Below the pieces are notes generated by a model. It saw only the letters and a program-made list of their open reading frames with translations, had not been told where the DNA came from and ran no database searches. A stretch of DNA of 31,734 nucleotides from Candidatus Nomurabacteria bacterium (GTDB taxonomy: Bacteria > Patescibacteriota > Minisyncoccia > Phycocordibacterales > SBAW01): positions 1 to 31,734 of the forward strand of contig CALQZN010000002.1 of the NCBI GenBank assembly GCA_943349675.1. Direction: 5' to 3'. A program made the translations under genes and the position numbers. Shown here piece after piece: positions 7,911-16,257 of this stretch. How positions within the stretch are numbered: the stretch's first letter is position 1; every line of letters starts with the position of its first letter.

Positions 7911-8339
7911 ATGACACAAAAAGTTTTCCTCACCCCTTTTTTACTAATAGCAGTAACTCTTATTGGTTTGGGCGATGTGCTGTACTTGGCGTACTACCAA
8001 TACCTTAATCTTATTCCGTCGTGTGCGTTGGGTGGGTGCGAGGTTGTACTCTCCAGCGAGTACTCTAAGTTTTTTGGTGTACCGTTGTCTTATTTGGGGC
8101 TGGTGTACTATGTGTATGCTTTATGTTTGTTTGTGTTGCTTGCTGCAGAACCTAAGTCACAGGCTATGCGTTTTGCGGCTCTTCTGTATACAGGGGTAGG
8201 CGCTGTTCTATCGGCAGTATTTATCTTCTACATACAACTTGGACTTATCGGTGCTTTATGCTTTTATTGTGCTATTTCGGCTGCGGTGGCAGGGGCGTTG
8301 TTTATGCTATCGCTCGTACATTTTATAAAAACTAAATAA
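7911..8339 (+). CDS. VKOR-family membrane thiol oxidoreductase
   Basis: This 142-aa, four-helix membrane protein belongs to the bacterial vitamin K epoxide reductase family, which re-oxidises periplasmic or extracellular DsbA-like proteins by passing electrons to quinone. The conserved loop pair is C38 and C43 in PSCALGGCEVV, the conserved Ser lies in VPLSYLG (S60), and the redox CxxC is CFYC (117-120) at the start of the last helix. The usual thioredoxin-like fusion domain is absent, and no DsbA-like gene is adjacent, so its partner must be encoded elsewhere. It abuts the convergent downstream gene with no spacer: its TAA ends at 8339 and the leftward stop occupies 8340-8342. Confidence 0.9.
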   Translation: MTQKVFLTPFLLIAVTLIGLGDVLYLAYYQYLNLIPSCALGGCEVVLSSEYSKFFGVPLSYLGLVYYVYALCLFVLLAAEPKSQAMRFAALLYTGVGAVLSAVFIFYIQLGLIGALCFYCAISAAVAGALFMLSLVHFIKTK

Positions 8340-9128
8340 TTACCTCCTACGGCGATAGCGGCGCCAACACTTCCACAAAATAAAAATAAAGAGTGCTGCA
8401 AGTAGTGGGTAAAATACACCAGGGGTGCTTACTACATACAACAAGAGCGAAAATACATACAGTAACAAGGTTGCCAACATGGTCCACAGACTACTGGTTA
8501 TTTTGCTTGAGGCAGGTTTTTCTGTCTCTGTACCTAAAATGGCGCCTTGATTTTTTATAGCCGATGCACCTATTTGTTTTTTTGACCAATCAGAGCCACT
8601 CTCCAGCACTTTTGCCGCATTTTCGCGCAGTGAGTCTATGGTAGAGAAAACAGGCGCAGAACCTTTTGCAACGGCAGGAGATATGTTTGCTATCGCTTTT
8701 TGAATCTCTGCAGACGAACTAACGCTTGATCCGGGGGTACTGCTGCTTACAAAAGCATCGAGGGGTCCCGGTTTTTCCTTGATAGAAAATGTTGCAGACT
8801 CTTTTGCTGCAACAGCCCCTGTGCTGTTGCGCAGTGTGGCAACAAGTGTGTGCGAGCCGGCAGTTGGCTTCCATGACACGGACACTACTGATGCTTCACC
8901 AATCGCAAGCGACACGGGGACACTGCCAACAAGAGTGTCTTCGTCTTTTATCTCAAGTTTGCCAGTAAATTTTGCGTTGGCGTCGTTCGATACTATTGCG
9001 TGTACAAGGGTGGTATCGCCCTCAGCTACAGTATTTTTAGATAAAAAGAGTGTTTCTTTTGCAAAGGTGGCACCGAAAGCCACTGCGGGCAATAAAAGCC
9101 CTACAACTATCCCCGCAAACAACTTCAT
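8340..9128 (-). CDS. Signal-peptide protein with Ig-like domain and C-terminal membrane segments
   Basis: The leftward product is 262 aa. A signal peptide (MKLFAGIVVGLLLPAVAFGA) is followed by a beta-rich domain at about 25-118. Its pattern (SKNTVAEGDTTLVHAIVSN, then SVSWKPTAGSHTLVATL) resembles CARDB/Ig-like adhesion folds. A Ser-rich linker (SSSTPGSSVSSS) and a helical stretch lead to two hydrophobic segments near the C-terminus (SLWTMLATLLLYVFSLLLYV, then FYPLLAALFIFILW) and a very basic cytoplasmic tail ending RRYRRRR. It is probably an envelope protein displayed outside and anchored at its C-terminus; no specific function can be assigned. I chose the ATG at 9128 over an upstream in-frame one because it opens the signal peptide and lies 6 nt after an extended -10. 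Confidence 0.8.
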   Translation of the reverse strand: MKLFAGIVVGLLLPAVAFGATFAKETLFLSKNTVAEGDTTLVHAIVSNDANAKFTGKLEIKDEDTLVGSVPVSLAIGEASVVSVSWKPTAGSHTLVATLRNSTGAVAAKESATFSIKEKPGPLDAFVSSSTPGSSVSSSAEIQKAIANISPAVAKGSAPVFSTIDSLRENAAKVLESGSDWSKKQIGASAIKNQGAILGTETEKPASSKITSSLWTMLATLLLYVFSLLLYVVSTPGVFYPLLAALFIFILWKCWRRYRRRR

Positions 9129-9134
9129 ACAAAA

Positions 9135-9143
9135 AGTATACCA
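9135..9143 (-). promoter_or_regulatory. Extended -10 for the leftward membrane protein
   Basis: On the minus strand TGG-TATACT ends 6 nt before the ATG at 9128. It forms a divergent, almost back-to-back pair with the rightward box at 9152-9160. Confidence 0.6.
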
Positions 9144-9151
9144 GGCTCTTG

Positions 9152-9160
9152 TGGTAAACT
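9152..9160 (+). promoter_or_regulatory. Extended -10 of the CAP-domain gene
   Basis: TGG-TAAACT ends 4 nt before a GTG (9165) and 10 nt before an ATG (9171). The two divergent -10 boxes are only 8 nt apart, so polymerases at the two genes must compete. Confidence 0.5.
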
Positions 9161-9170
9161 GTATGTGCAT

Positions 9171-10118
9171 ATGCACAGCGCGCTGAATACACTTTGGCAC
9201 CATTTTATCCCTTCCAAACATAACGCATATCGTCCGCACATTTTACGTCGGCCGTGGCTGTTATTTTTTTTGAGCTTAGCACTTACTGCAGAAGGTTTTT
9301 TGGTTGCAAACTTGCTTGTGCGGCAGTCGTCGGAAGTTTTTTTGGCAGCAGTGGTGCCAGGTGAGATTATTGCGCTTACCAATACAGAGCGTGCACAAAA
9401 CCAAGTCAGCACTCTAGTGGAAGATGTTGCGCTTGGCCGTGCAGCACAAGCTAAAGCAGAAGACATGGCGAACAAAGGATATTTTGCCCACGTGGGACCG
9501 GGTGGTGTAGAGCCGTGGAGCTGGATTATGGGTGTTGGATATGACTATAAATACGCAGGAGAGAATTTAGCCGTGCGGTTTGTAGATTCTTCTCAAGTAG
9601 TAGAGGCTTGGATGGAGTCGCCTACCCATCGCGCAAATATAGTCAAACCTGTGTACACCGCAATGGGTGTTGGTGTTGCAAATGGGTTGTACAAAGGACA
9701 ACCTGCGACGTATGTTGTGCAGTATTTTGCTGCACCACACAACATTCCTCTGGGGCAAGGCGCTAGCGTGGGTGCTGTGCAAACCACTATGCGTACTTTT
9801 ACAGAAGCATTGCAACGACAATTTGTACGTTTGATGAGTGAGCCGCAAAGTGCAACTGCGTGGGCGCTAGGAAGTATTGCTGCGGTACTTCTTGTAGCGG
9901 TGCTGCTGGGTTTTTTTGTTCATATGCAGATACAACCAACAGCAATGCTGGTCAGCGGGACAACGCTTGCTGTTTTTGCCTTGTTGCTTATTGTGGTAAA
10001 CGGGCATTTTTTACAAATGTCTCCACCTTCTCCTGCGGCTGTTGCTGGGGCGCCGGTGTTTGTATTGCCGCAAAGTGGTGTAGTTATTGACGAAGAGGCA
10101 CTAAGTACACAGCGCTAG
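9171..10118 (+). CDS. Membrane-anchored CAP (SCP/PR1, YkwD-like) protein
   Basis: The product is 315 aa from the ATG at 9171; a GTG at 9165 is an equally near start that adds two residues. A signal anchor (about 29-50) is followed by a CAP domain at about 62-188. It begins IIALTNTERAQNQVSTL and carries the family histidine/glutamate set in FAHVGP (H107), AGENLA (E131) and SPTHRANI (H153). Two more hydrophobic helices follow at about 233-252 and 258-278. Bacterial CAP proteins are exported, and their activity is mostly unknown, with proposals including wall-associated protease-like or lipid-binding roles. The extra C-terminal helices make this a multi-spanning variant. A GGGCAAG/CTTGCCC hairpin starts at its stop codon. 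Confidence 0.88.
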   Translation: MHSALNTLWHHFIPSKHNAYRPHILRRPWLLFFLSLALTAEGFLVANLLVRQSSEVFLAAVVPGEIIALTNTERAQNQVSTLVEDVALGRAAQAKAEDMANKGYFAHVGPGGVEPWSWIMGVGYDYKYAGENLAVRFVDSSQVVEAWMESPTHRANIVKPVYTAMGVGVANGLYKGQPATYVVQYFAAPHNIPLGQGASVGAVQTTMRTFTEALQRQFVRLMSEPQSATAWALGSIAAVLLVAVLLGFFVHMQIQPTAMLVSGTTLAVFALLLIVVNGHFLQMSPPSPAAVAGAPVFVLPQSGVVIDEEALSTQR

Positions 10119-10136
10119 GGCAAGGATGTCTTGCCC
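10118..10136 (+). terminator. Stem-loop without T-tract after the CAP gene
   Basis: GGGCAAG (10118-10124) pairs with CTTGCCC (10130-10136) around a 5-nt loop. No T run follows, so it may act as an RNA-stabilising end rather than a classical terminator. Confidence 0.4.
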
Positions 10137-10154
10137 ATATGGGGTACAGAAGGG

Positions 10155-10160
10155 TATGCT
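10155..10160 (+). promoter_or_regulatory. -10 box of the FKBP gene
   Basis: TATGCT ends 6 nt before the ATG at 10167, with no Shine-Dalgarno. Confidence 0.45.
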
Positions 10161-10166
10161 ACAGCT

Positions 10167-10631
10167 ATGCGTAAACAAATAACAACAGGTATCGTCGTTG
10201 CGTTGGCGATTGCAATAGTTGGTTTCTTTTTTATTTCTAGTTTTTTTACTCAATTATTCCAACCACAACAAAGCGTAGTTATGAATGAACCCGCTGCAGA
10301 ACTTATTGTCCAAGATCAAATGATGGGGACGGGTGTAGTCGCAAAAGTGGGTGATTTGGTGACGGTGAACTACACGGGCAAATTTACTGATGGTACGGTT
10401 TTTGACACCTCAGTGGGTAAGGATCCGTATCCGTTTGTGCTCGGTGCTGGCGCGGTTATTCCAGGATGGGACCAAGGGTTACAAGGTATGAAGGTTGGCG
10501 GCAAACGTCTGCTCATTGTTCCTCCAGGCCTTGCGTACGGAGCACAGGGCTATGGCCCAATACCACCAAATGCGACGCTTGTATTTGAAGTAACACTTGT
10601 GTCTGTATCTCCAGTTCCACAAACTAACTAA
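10167..10631 (+). CDS. Membrane-anchored FKBP-type peptidyl-prolyl isomerase
   Basis: This 154-aa protein has one N-terminal signal anchor (about 7-29) and then a single FKBP domain (about 47-148). The domain contains the classical landmarks: GDLVTVNYTGKFTDGTVFDTS, PFVLGAGAVIPGWDQGLQGMKVGGKR, a PPGLAYG turn and PPNATLVFEVTLV. It should catalyse proline isomerisation during folding of exported proteins on the outer face of the membrane, matching the CAP and VKOR neighbours. The ATG at 10167 places the anchor at the N-terminus and lies 6 nt after a TATGCT box; a longer frame from 10131 would add a non-hydrophobic leader that looks spurious. Only 5 nt separate it from tgt, so the two are probably co-transcribed. 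Confidence 0.95.
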   Translation: MRKQITTGIVVALAIAIVGFFFISSFFTQLFQPQQSVVMNEPAAELIVQDQMMGTGVVAKVGDLVTVNYTGKFTDGTVFDTSVGKDPYPFVLGAGAVIPGWDQGLQGMKVGGKRLLIVPPGLAYGAQGYGPIPPNATLVFEVTLVSVSPVPQTN

Positions 10632-10636
10632 CTGTA

Positions 10637-11863
10637 GTGCGACCAATTTCCTTTCAGATTGAAAAACGATCCACCGTCTCTCTTGCAAGAGCCGGTGTTT
10701 TGCGCACATTGCATGGCGATATTAAAACGCCTGCATTTGTAGCGGTGGGCACTAAAGCGGATGTAAAAGGAATTCAAACCGCGCAGTTTAGTGAACTAGG
10801 GGTACAAACCTTAATCGCAAATACCTACCATCTGTACTTATCGCCAGGATCAGAGCTGATTGAACGTGCAGGGGGACTACACAAATTTATGGGGTTTGAT
10901 GGCCCCATCATGACCGACTCGGGCGGCTTCCAAGTTTTTTCGCTTGGAGAAGGATTTGGCAAAAAAGTTTCAAAATTTTCAGGAGAACAAGCGCCAGAAG
11001 ATGGTGTGGCGGTCTTTGACGAAGACTTGGCTACAAGCCACGGCAAGCTGGCGATAGTTGATGATGACGGGGTTACTTTTACCTCGCACATCGACGGTTC
11101 GCTCCATCGCTTTACCCCCGAGCGCTCAGTCGAAATACAACATCAGCTCGGTGGCGACATCTTTTTTGCATTCGACCAATGCACCGCACCCACAGCTACG
11201 TATGAATTCCAAAAAGAGGCGATGGAGCGCACGCATGCCTGGGCAAAGCGTAGTCTGGCAGCGCATCGGCAAAACATCGATGCAAATAACAAACAAGCAA
11301 TGTATGGTATTGCGCAAGGTGGGCAGTTTGACGACTTGCGTCGCGAGAGCGCGCGAACCATCGGCGCCATGGGGTTTGATGGGTTTGGGCTTGGTGGGTC
11401 ATTTAGCAAAAAATACGGCGACGACTCGCTGCAATCGGCATTGCATATGCTCAAAGAGTTGCCAGAGAGTATGCCAGTGCATGGGCTTGGTGTTGGCGAG
11501 CCGGAAGATATTTTGCTGGGCGCTGAACATGGCGTAGATACCTTTGACTGCGTGGTGCCGACGCGCAACGGCCGCACGGGAGGTCTTTATACAAAAGCGG
11601 GTAAAATCCAAATTCCAAATGCAGAATATCGAGAGGACACGCAATCGCTCGACCCGGGGTGTGAGTGTCCTGTGTGCCTACACCACGACAGGCGCTATGT
11701 GCATCACCTCTTCCGTACCCACGAGATGCTCGGGCCCATATTGGCGTCAATGCACAACCTTTATTTTCTTACACACCTAACCTCTCAAATCCGCGAAGCA
11801 ATTTTGGACGATCGGTTTACGCAGTTTAGGGATACGTTTCTCTCTGTGTATAAAATGCGGTAG
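10637..11863 (+). CDS. tgt: Queuine tRNA-ribosyltransferase (Tgt)
   Basis: Tgt exchanges guanine-34 in GUN-anticodon tRNAs for preQ1 (bacteria). The 408-aa protein carries TPAFVAVGT, ANTYHLYLSPG, the active-site MTDSGGFQVFSL (D94) and the second catalytic region FDCVVPTRNGRTG with the nucleophilic Asp. The zinc site is CECPVC followed by a His in FRTHEML. Relative to the common about 375-aa enzyme, about 35 extra residues (roughly 105-143) sit between FSLGEG and DDDGVTFTSHIDGS; this length resembles versions I know from other small genomes, and the DNA shows no clear palindrome. The start is a GTG at 10637, 5 nt after the FKBP stop. The uvrB -10 box overlaps its stop codon. Confidence 0.96.
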   Translation: MRPISFQIEKRSTVSLARAGVLRTLHGDIKTPAFVAVGTKADVKGIQTAQFSELGVQTLIANTYHLYLSPGSELIERAGGLHKFMGFDGPIMTDSGGFQVFSLGEGFGKKVSKFSGEQAPEDGVAVFDEDLATSHGKLAIVDDDGVTFTSHIDGSLHRFTPERSVEIQHQLGGDIFFAFDQCTAPTATYEFQKEAMERTHAWAKRSLAAHRQNIDANNKQAMYGIAQGGQFDDLRRESARTIGAMGFDGFGLGGSFSKKYGDDSLQSALHMLKELPESMPVHGLGVGEPEDILLGAEHGVDTFDCVVPTRNGRTGGLYTKAGKIQIPNAEYREDTQSLDPGCECPVCLHHDRRYVHHLFRTHEMLGPILASMHNLYFLTHLTSQIREAILDDRFTQFRDTFLSVYKMR

Positions 11864-11866
11864 AGT
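11861..11866 (+). promoter_or_regulatory. -10 box of uvrB overlapping the tgt stop codon
   Basis: TAGAGT, whose first three bases are the tgt stop codon, ends 6 nt before the uvrB ATG at 11873. Confidence 0.45.
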
Positions 11867-11872
11867 GGGCCT

Positions 11873-13987
11873 ATGGCAAAGTTTGTACTCAAATCAGAGC
11901 ACTCTCCTGCGGGGGACCAACCCAAAGCTATAGAGTCGCTCATTAAAGGGCTTAAAAAAGGTGAGCGACACCAGACGCTTTTGGGTGTAACTGGCTCGGG
12001 TAAGACATTTACAGCGGCCAATGTTATTGCGGCGGTGCAAAAACCCACGCTTGTTATCGCACACAACAAAACACTTGCCGCGCAGTTGGCGCAAGAGTAC
12101 CGTGCATTTTTCCCCGATGCCTCGGTGCAGTATTTTGTGTCGTACTACGACTACTACCAGCCCGAGGCGTACATCCCTCACTCCGACACATATATAGAGA
12201 AAGAGGCGCAAATTAACGAAGAGATTGACCGCCTACGCCACGCATCCACCCAAGCGCTGCTTACCCGTAGCGATGTGATTATTGTTGCTTCCGTGTCGTG
12301 CATTTACGCACTTGGTAGCCCAGAAGAATACCGCAAAGTGCACCTGGAGATTGGCCCTGGGGTAAAGAAAAACCGTGCCGAGCTCATCCGCGATCTTATA
12401 AACATTTATTTTGAACGCACACCAGCAGACCTGACTCCTGGCAAATTCCGCGCGCTTGGCAACAGTATAGAAATTATGCCCACGGGCGAGCGCATACTCT
12501 ACCGTGTTGAATTTGCGGGCGACGCCATTGAACGAGTACGAGTTATTGATGCCATTTCACGTGCCGAGCGCGAATCCTTGCAGTCGCTCTTTCTCTTTCC
12601 TGCCAAACACTACGTCACTCCGGCAGATGAGCGTGCACGTGCTATTGCCGACATTAAACTCGAGCTCAAAAACCAACTCGCAAAGCTTGAGCGTGGGGGG
12701 AAGGTGCTCGAGGCTGAGCGTCTAAAGCGTCGCACAAACCACGACTTAGCGCTTATCCGCGAGGTGGGGGTGTGCCCGGGGATAGAAAATTACTCTCGCC
12801 ACTTCGACGGCAGGAAGCCAGGGCAGCCGCCGTTTTCGCTCCTTGAATACTTCCCACACACAAAAGATGGCAAGCCCGACTTTTTGACCGTCATAGACGA
12901 GAGTCATGTGACGGTGCCACAAATTGCCGCAATGTACGCCGGTGACCGTGCTCGAAAAGTAAACTTAATAGACTACGGTTTCCGTTTGCCATCGGCTATA
13001 GACAACCGCCCACTCCAGTTTGAAGAGTTTGAAGAGCGTGTGGGGCAAGTGATATACACTTCTGCAACCCCAGGGCCGTACGAGAAAGAAAAAAGTGGCG
13101 ACCAAGTTGTCGAGCAAATCATCCGCCCAACTGGCCTTGTTGACCCCGAGATTATTGTGCGCCCGGTTACGGGGAGTTTGAGTAGCAAAGCAGGAAAATC
13201 GCCGTACCCGGAAAAAAATTCTCCTGCGAAGCTGGGCCAAGTACAAGATTTCCTAGACGAAGCCGAGAAGGTGATTAAGCATGGTGGTCGCATTTTGGTA
13301 ACAACTCTCACCAAAAAAATGGCAGAGGATTTGTCAGAGTATTTAAAGGACAGGCAATTTAAAGCTGCGTACATCCACAGCGACATTTTGACGCTCGACC
13401 GCATCACCACACTCACCGAGTTTCGCAAAGGCACGTACGATGTGCTTGTGGGGGTCAACCTGCTGCGCGAAGGTTTGGACTTGCCCGAAGTAGAGTTGGT
13501 GGCGATTTTAGATGCCGACAAAGAGGGCTTCCTTCGCTCCGAAACGTCGCTCATTCAAACCATTGGCCGCGCAGCGCGCAATGTGCACGGGCGCGTCATT
13601 GTCTATGCCGACCACATAACCGGCTCGCTCGAGAAGGCAATGGGCGAGACAAACCGTCGCCGTACCATCCAGTTGGCCTACAACAAAAAGCACGGCATTA
13701 CGCCAACCACCATCATTAAAGCAATTAAAGATATTACCGAAGAGTTGCGTACCGAGCATGGCAAGGCGGTTAATGTCCTGCTCGACATCGACAAAGAGCT
13801 GTATGCCAAAAATCCAAAAGCTTTTCTTGCAAATAAACGCGAGCAAATGGCACAAGCGGTGCAAGAATTAGACTTTGAAACAGCAGCGATTTTGCGCGAT
13901 GAAATTGCGGTGCTGACCGGAGGAGAAAGCAAAGCGGCAAAAAAAGCACCTCGCAAGGCTAAAAAGGAGCCACCACCAATTCTCTAA
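11873..13987 (+). CDS. uvrB: Excinuclease ABC subunit UvrB
   Basis: UvrB is the damage-verifying helicase-like subunit of bacterial nucleotide excision repair; UvrA loads it and it recruits UvrC. The 704-aa product has Walker A GVTGSGKT (38-45), the damage-probing beta-hairpin region YYDYYQPEAYIP, ASVSCIYALGSPEEY, the DESHVT Walker-B-type motif, YTSATPGPYE, and helicase motifs V and VI (GVNLLREGLDLPEVELVAILDADKEGFLRS and QTIGRAARN). It ends with the UVR coiled-coil (NKREQMAQAVQELDFETAAILRDEI) that contacts UvrC, plus a Lys/Pro-rich tail. All motifs are intact. It sits immediately upstream of uvrA, with uvrC about 3 kb further on. Identification is secure. Confidence 0.98.
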   Translation: MAKFVLKSEHSPAGDQPKAIESLIKGLKKGERHQTLLGVTGSGKTFTAANVIAAVQKPTLVIAHNKTLAAQLAQEYRAFFPDASVQYFVSYYDYYQPEAYIPHSDTYIEKEAQINEEIDRLRHASTQALLTRSDVIIVASVSCIYALGSPEEYRKVHLEIGPGVKKNRAELIRDLINIYFERTPADLTPGKFRALGNSIEIMPTGERILYRVEFAGDAIERVRVIDAISRAERESLQSLFLFPAKHYVTPADERARAIADIKLELKNQLAKLERGGKVLEAERLKRRTNHDLALIREVGVCPGIENYSRHFDGRKPGQPPFSLLEYFPHTKDGKPDFLTVIDESHVTVPQIAAMYAGDRARKVNLIDYGFRLPSAIDNRPLQFEEFEERVGQVIYTSATPGPYEKEKSGDQVVEQIIRPTGLVDPEIIVRPVTGSLSSKAGKSPYPEKNSPAKLGQVQDFLDEAEKVIKHGGRILVTTLTKKMAEDLSEYLKDRQFKAAYIHSDILTLDRITTLTEFRKGTYDVLVGVNLLREGLDLPEVELVAILDADKEGFLRSETSLIQTIGRAARNVHGRVIVYADHITGSLEKAMGETNRRRTIQLAYNKKHGITPTTIIKAIKDITEELRTEHGKAVNVLLDIDKELYAKNPKAFLANKREQMAQAVQELDFETAAILRDEIAVLTGGESKAAKKAPRKAKKEPPPIL

Positions 13988-14117
13988 ACTTTCTGTGTAC
14001 TTTGTGGTATTGTGTTTTGACACATACGCACCCTAGGAGCAATCCTTGGGGCGTTGTGTTTGTCCACATAAATTTGTGTACCGCGAGTGGACGATACACG
14101 GTAGGCTAAAAAACAAC

Positions 14118-16235
14118 ATGGAAGATTTCATACACATCAAAGGGGCAAAAACCCACAATCTCAAAAACATCGACCTCAAGATCCCACGAGGGAAGATGGT
14201 CGTGTTTACTGGCCTCTCTGGCTCGGGTAAATCGTCGCTTGCGTTTGATACCATTTTTGCCGAAGGGCAGCGCCGCTACATAGAGAGTTTGTCTGCGTAT
14301 GCGCGGCAATTCCTACGCCAAATGCAAAAGCCCGATGTTGAAGAGATAACGGGCCTCTCACCTGCTATTTCCATCGACCAAAAATCGCGCTCAAACAACC
14401 CACGCTCTACCGTGGCTACCATTACCGAAATTTACGACTACTTGCGTATTTTGTTTGCCCGCGTGGGCAAGCCGCACTGTTTGGAGTGTGGCCGCGAGAT
14501 CCGCAAACACTCAAACGAAGAGATAATCCAGAGCGTCATAGAGTCTGTCTCGGCACATGTGCCAAAAAAGACACGTAAAGTCATGGGTGTCGAGATTAGT
14601 GACGATACGGTCAAGGTGTATGCGCCGCTTGTGGTTGGTCGCAAAGGCGAATACTACCAACTTTTGTATGATTTGCTGGGCAAAGGTTTTGAAAAAGCAA
14701 AAGTTGATGGTGAATTAAAAAATCTGCGCGAGCAAATTTTGCTCAGTAAAAATAAAAAGCACGACATCTCTGCGTTGGTGGACGAAATTTTAGTTGCAGA
14801 CTTTGCACGCAGTGGCAAAGAAGCGGCAACGCGCCAAGCCGCAGTTGAGCGCCTCTCCGAGGCTGTGGAGCGCGCACTGCAGGAGTCAGAAGGTTTGGTG
14901 CAGATAGAAGATGCAACTGGTACGCGCCTCATTTCTGCTAAATTTATGTGCCCATACGACGGATTTTCTTTCCCCGAGGTAGAGCCGCGCCTCTTTTCCT
15001 TCAACTCACCTTACGGTGCGTGCCCAGCCTGCAACGGGCTTGGTACCAAGCACATGTTTAGCGACGAGCCGTGCCCCGTGTGCCACGGTGCGCGTCTGCG
15101 GCCAGAAGCACTCAGCGTCTTTTTGGGCGACAAAGTAGATATTGTTTCTATAACAAAAAAGTCTATCAAAGATGCATACGAGTTTTTTACCTTGCTCGAT
15201 TTGTCTAAAAAAGACCAAGAAATTTCTAAAACTGTTATCAAAGAGATTACCGCGCGGCTCAAGTTTATGCTCGATGTCGGACTCGACTACTTGACGCTCG
15301 AGCGTCGTGCAAACACCCTCTCGGGTGGCGAAGCACAGCGTATCCGCTTGGCATCGCAGCTTGGCAGCGGGCTCGTGGGTGCGCTCTATGTACTGGATGA
15401 GCCAACTATAGGCCTCCACCAGCGCGACAATGAGCGTTTAATTAAAACGCTTGTTAATCTCCGCGATTTAGGCAACACCATAATTGTGGTCGAGCACGAC
15501 GAAGACACAATATATGCTGGTGACTTTTTGGTAGACATTGGCCCAGGTGCTGGGGTGCATGGTGGGCACGTGGTGGTGGCGGGCGATTTGGACAAATTGC
15601 TTACTGCCAAAAAGAATGACAGTGGCTCGATAACTCTGGCATATTTGCGCGGTGAAAAAGAGGTGCCAGTACCAGACGAGCGCAGAGAAAAAGACAAAGG
15701 AAAGTTGGTTATTAAAGGCGGCAGTGCGTTTAACATCCACAATCTTTCGGCAGAAGTGCCTCTGGGGCGGATGGTGGCAATTACCGGCGTCTCGGGCTCG
15801 GGTAAGTCAACCTTTTTGTACGAAATTTTGTATGAAAACCTGCGTGCTCGTTTTGACAAACGCTACCGCACCAACAAAGTCTATAATGCTGCGTCGTTTA
15901 CTGGTACTGAACATTTGTCGAGGGCGATACTCATAGACCAAAGCCCTATTGGCCGCACGCCTCGCTCAAACCCTGCAACCTACACTGGTGCGTTTACCTT
16001 TATTCGCGACATGTTTGCAACAACAACCGAGGCGCGTGCCCGTGGATGGAAGGCCAGCCGATTTTCTTTTAACGTGCCGCAGGCGCGCGGTGGCGGCCGA
16101 TGTGAGGCGTGCGAGGGTAACGGCACCATCGCTGTCGAGATGCACTTTTTGCCGACCGTGTATGTCACGTGCGACATCTGTAACGGCAAGCGGTTTATGA
16201 AGGAAACCGCTTGCCGTTACAGATGTCGCACGTGA
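14118..16235 (+). CDS. uvrA: UvrA, N-terminal about 80 percent, frameshifted by a 61-nt insertion
   Basis: UvrA is the damage-recognising ABC-type ATPase of nucleotide excision repair. From the ATG at 14118 (MEDFIHIKGAKTHNLKNI, the canonical start; an upstream in-frame start at 14046 adds unconserved residues) the frame gives 705 codons. Present are Walker A 1 GLSGSGKS (32-39), the first signature LSGGEAQRIRLASQLGSGL, DEPTIGLHQRD, Walker A 2 GVSGSGKS and the second zinc finger opening CEACEGNG. In the first zinc finger the usual CxxC is CPYD, a variant also known from other phyla. Translation is normal through TCDICNGKRFMKE, then leaves the UvrA frame and stops at a TGA at 16233-16235 inside an inverted duplication. 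Removing 61 nt restores one continuous 865-aa UvrA together with the next feature. Confidence 0.93.
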   Translation: MEDFIHIKGAKTHNLKNIDLKIPRGKMVVFTGLSGSGKSSLAFDTIFAEGQRRYIESLSAYARQFLRQMQKPDVEEITGLSPAISIDQKSRSNNPRSTVATITEIYDYLRILFARVGKPHCLECGREIRKHSNEEIIQSVIESVSAHVPKKTRKVMGVEISDDTVKVYAPLVVGRKGEYYQLLYDLLGKGFEKAKVDGELKNLREQILLSKNKKHDISALVDEILVADFARSGKEAATRQAAVERLSEAVERALQESEGLVQIEDATGTRLISAKFMCPYDGFSFPEVEPRLFSFNSPYGACPACNGLGTKHMFSDEPCPVCHGARLRPEALSVFLGDKVDIVSITKKSIKDAYEFFTLLDLSKKDQEISKTVIKEITARLKFMLDVGLDYLTLERRANTLSGGEAQRIRLASQLGSGLVGALYVLDEPTIGLHQRDNERLIKTLVNLRDLGNTIIVVEHDEDTIYAGDFLVDIGPGAGVHGGHVVVAGDLDKLLTAKKNDSGSITLAYLRGEKEVPVPDERREKDKGKLVIKGGSAFNIHNLSAEVPLGRMVAITGVSGSGKSTFLYEILYENLRARFDKRYRTNKVYNAASFTGTEHLSRAILIDQSPIGRTPRSNPATYTGAFTFIRDMFATTTEARARGWKASRFSFNVPQARGGGRCEACEGNGTIAVEMHFLPTVYVTCDICNGKRFMKETACRYRCRT

Positions 16236-16238
16236 CAT
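16162..16238. repeat. 35-bp perfect inverted repeat disrupting uvrA
   Basis: Positions 16162-16196 are the exact reverse complement of 16204-16238, separated by 7 nt. In addition, 35 nt at 16173-16207 recur directly at 16234-16268. Together they form a 61-nt insertion of the type copy, inverted copy, copy. Since 61 is not a multiple of three, it shifts the uvrA frame. Confidence 0.95.
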
Positions 16239-16257
16239 CTGTAACGGCAAGCGGTTT

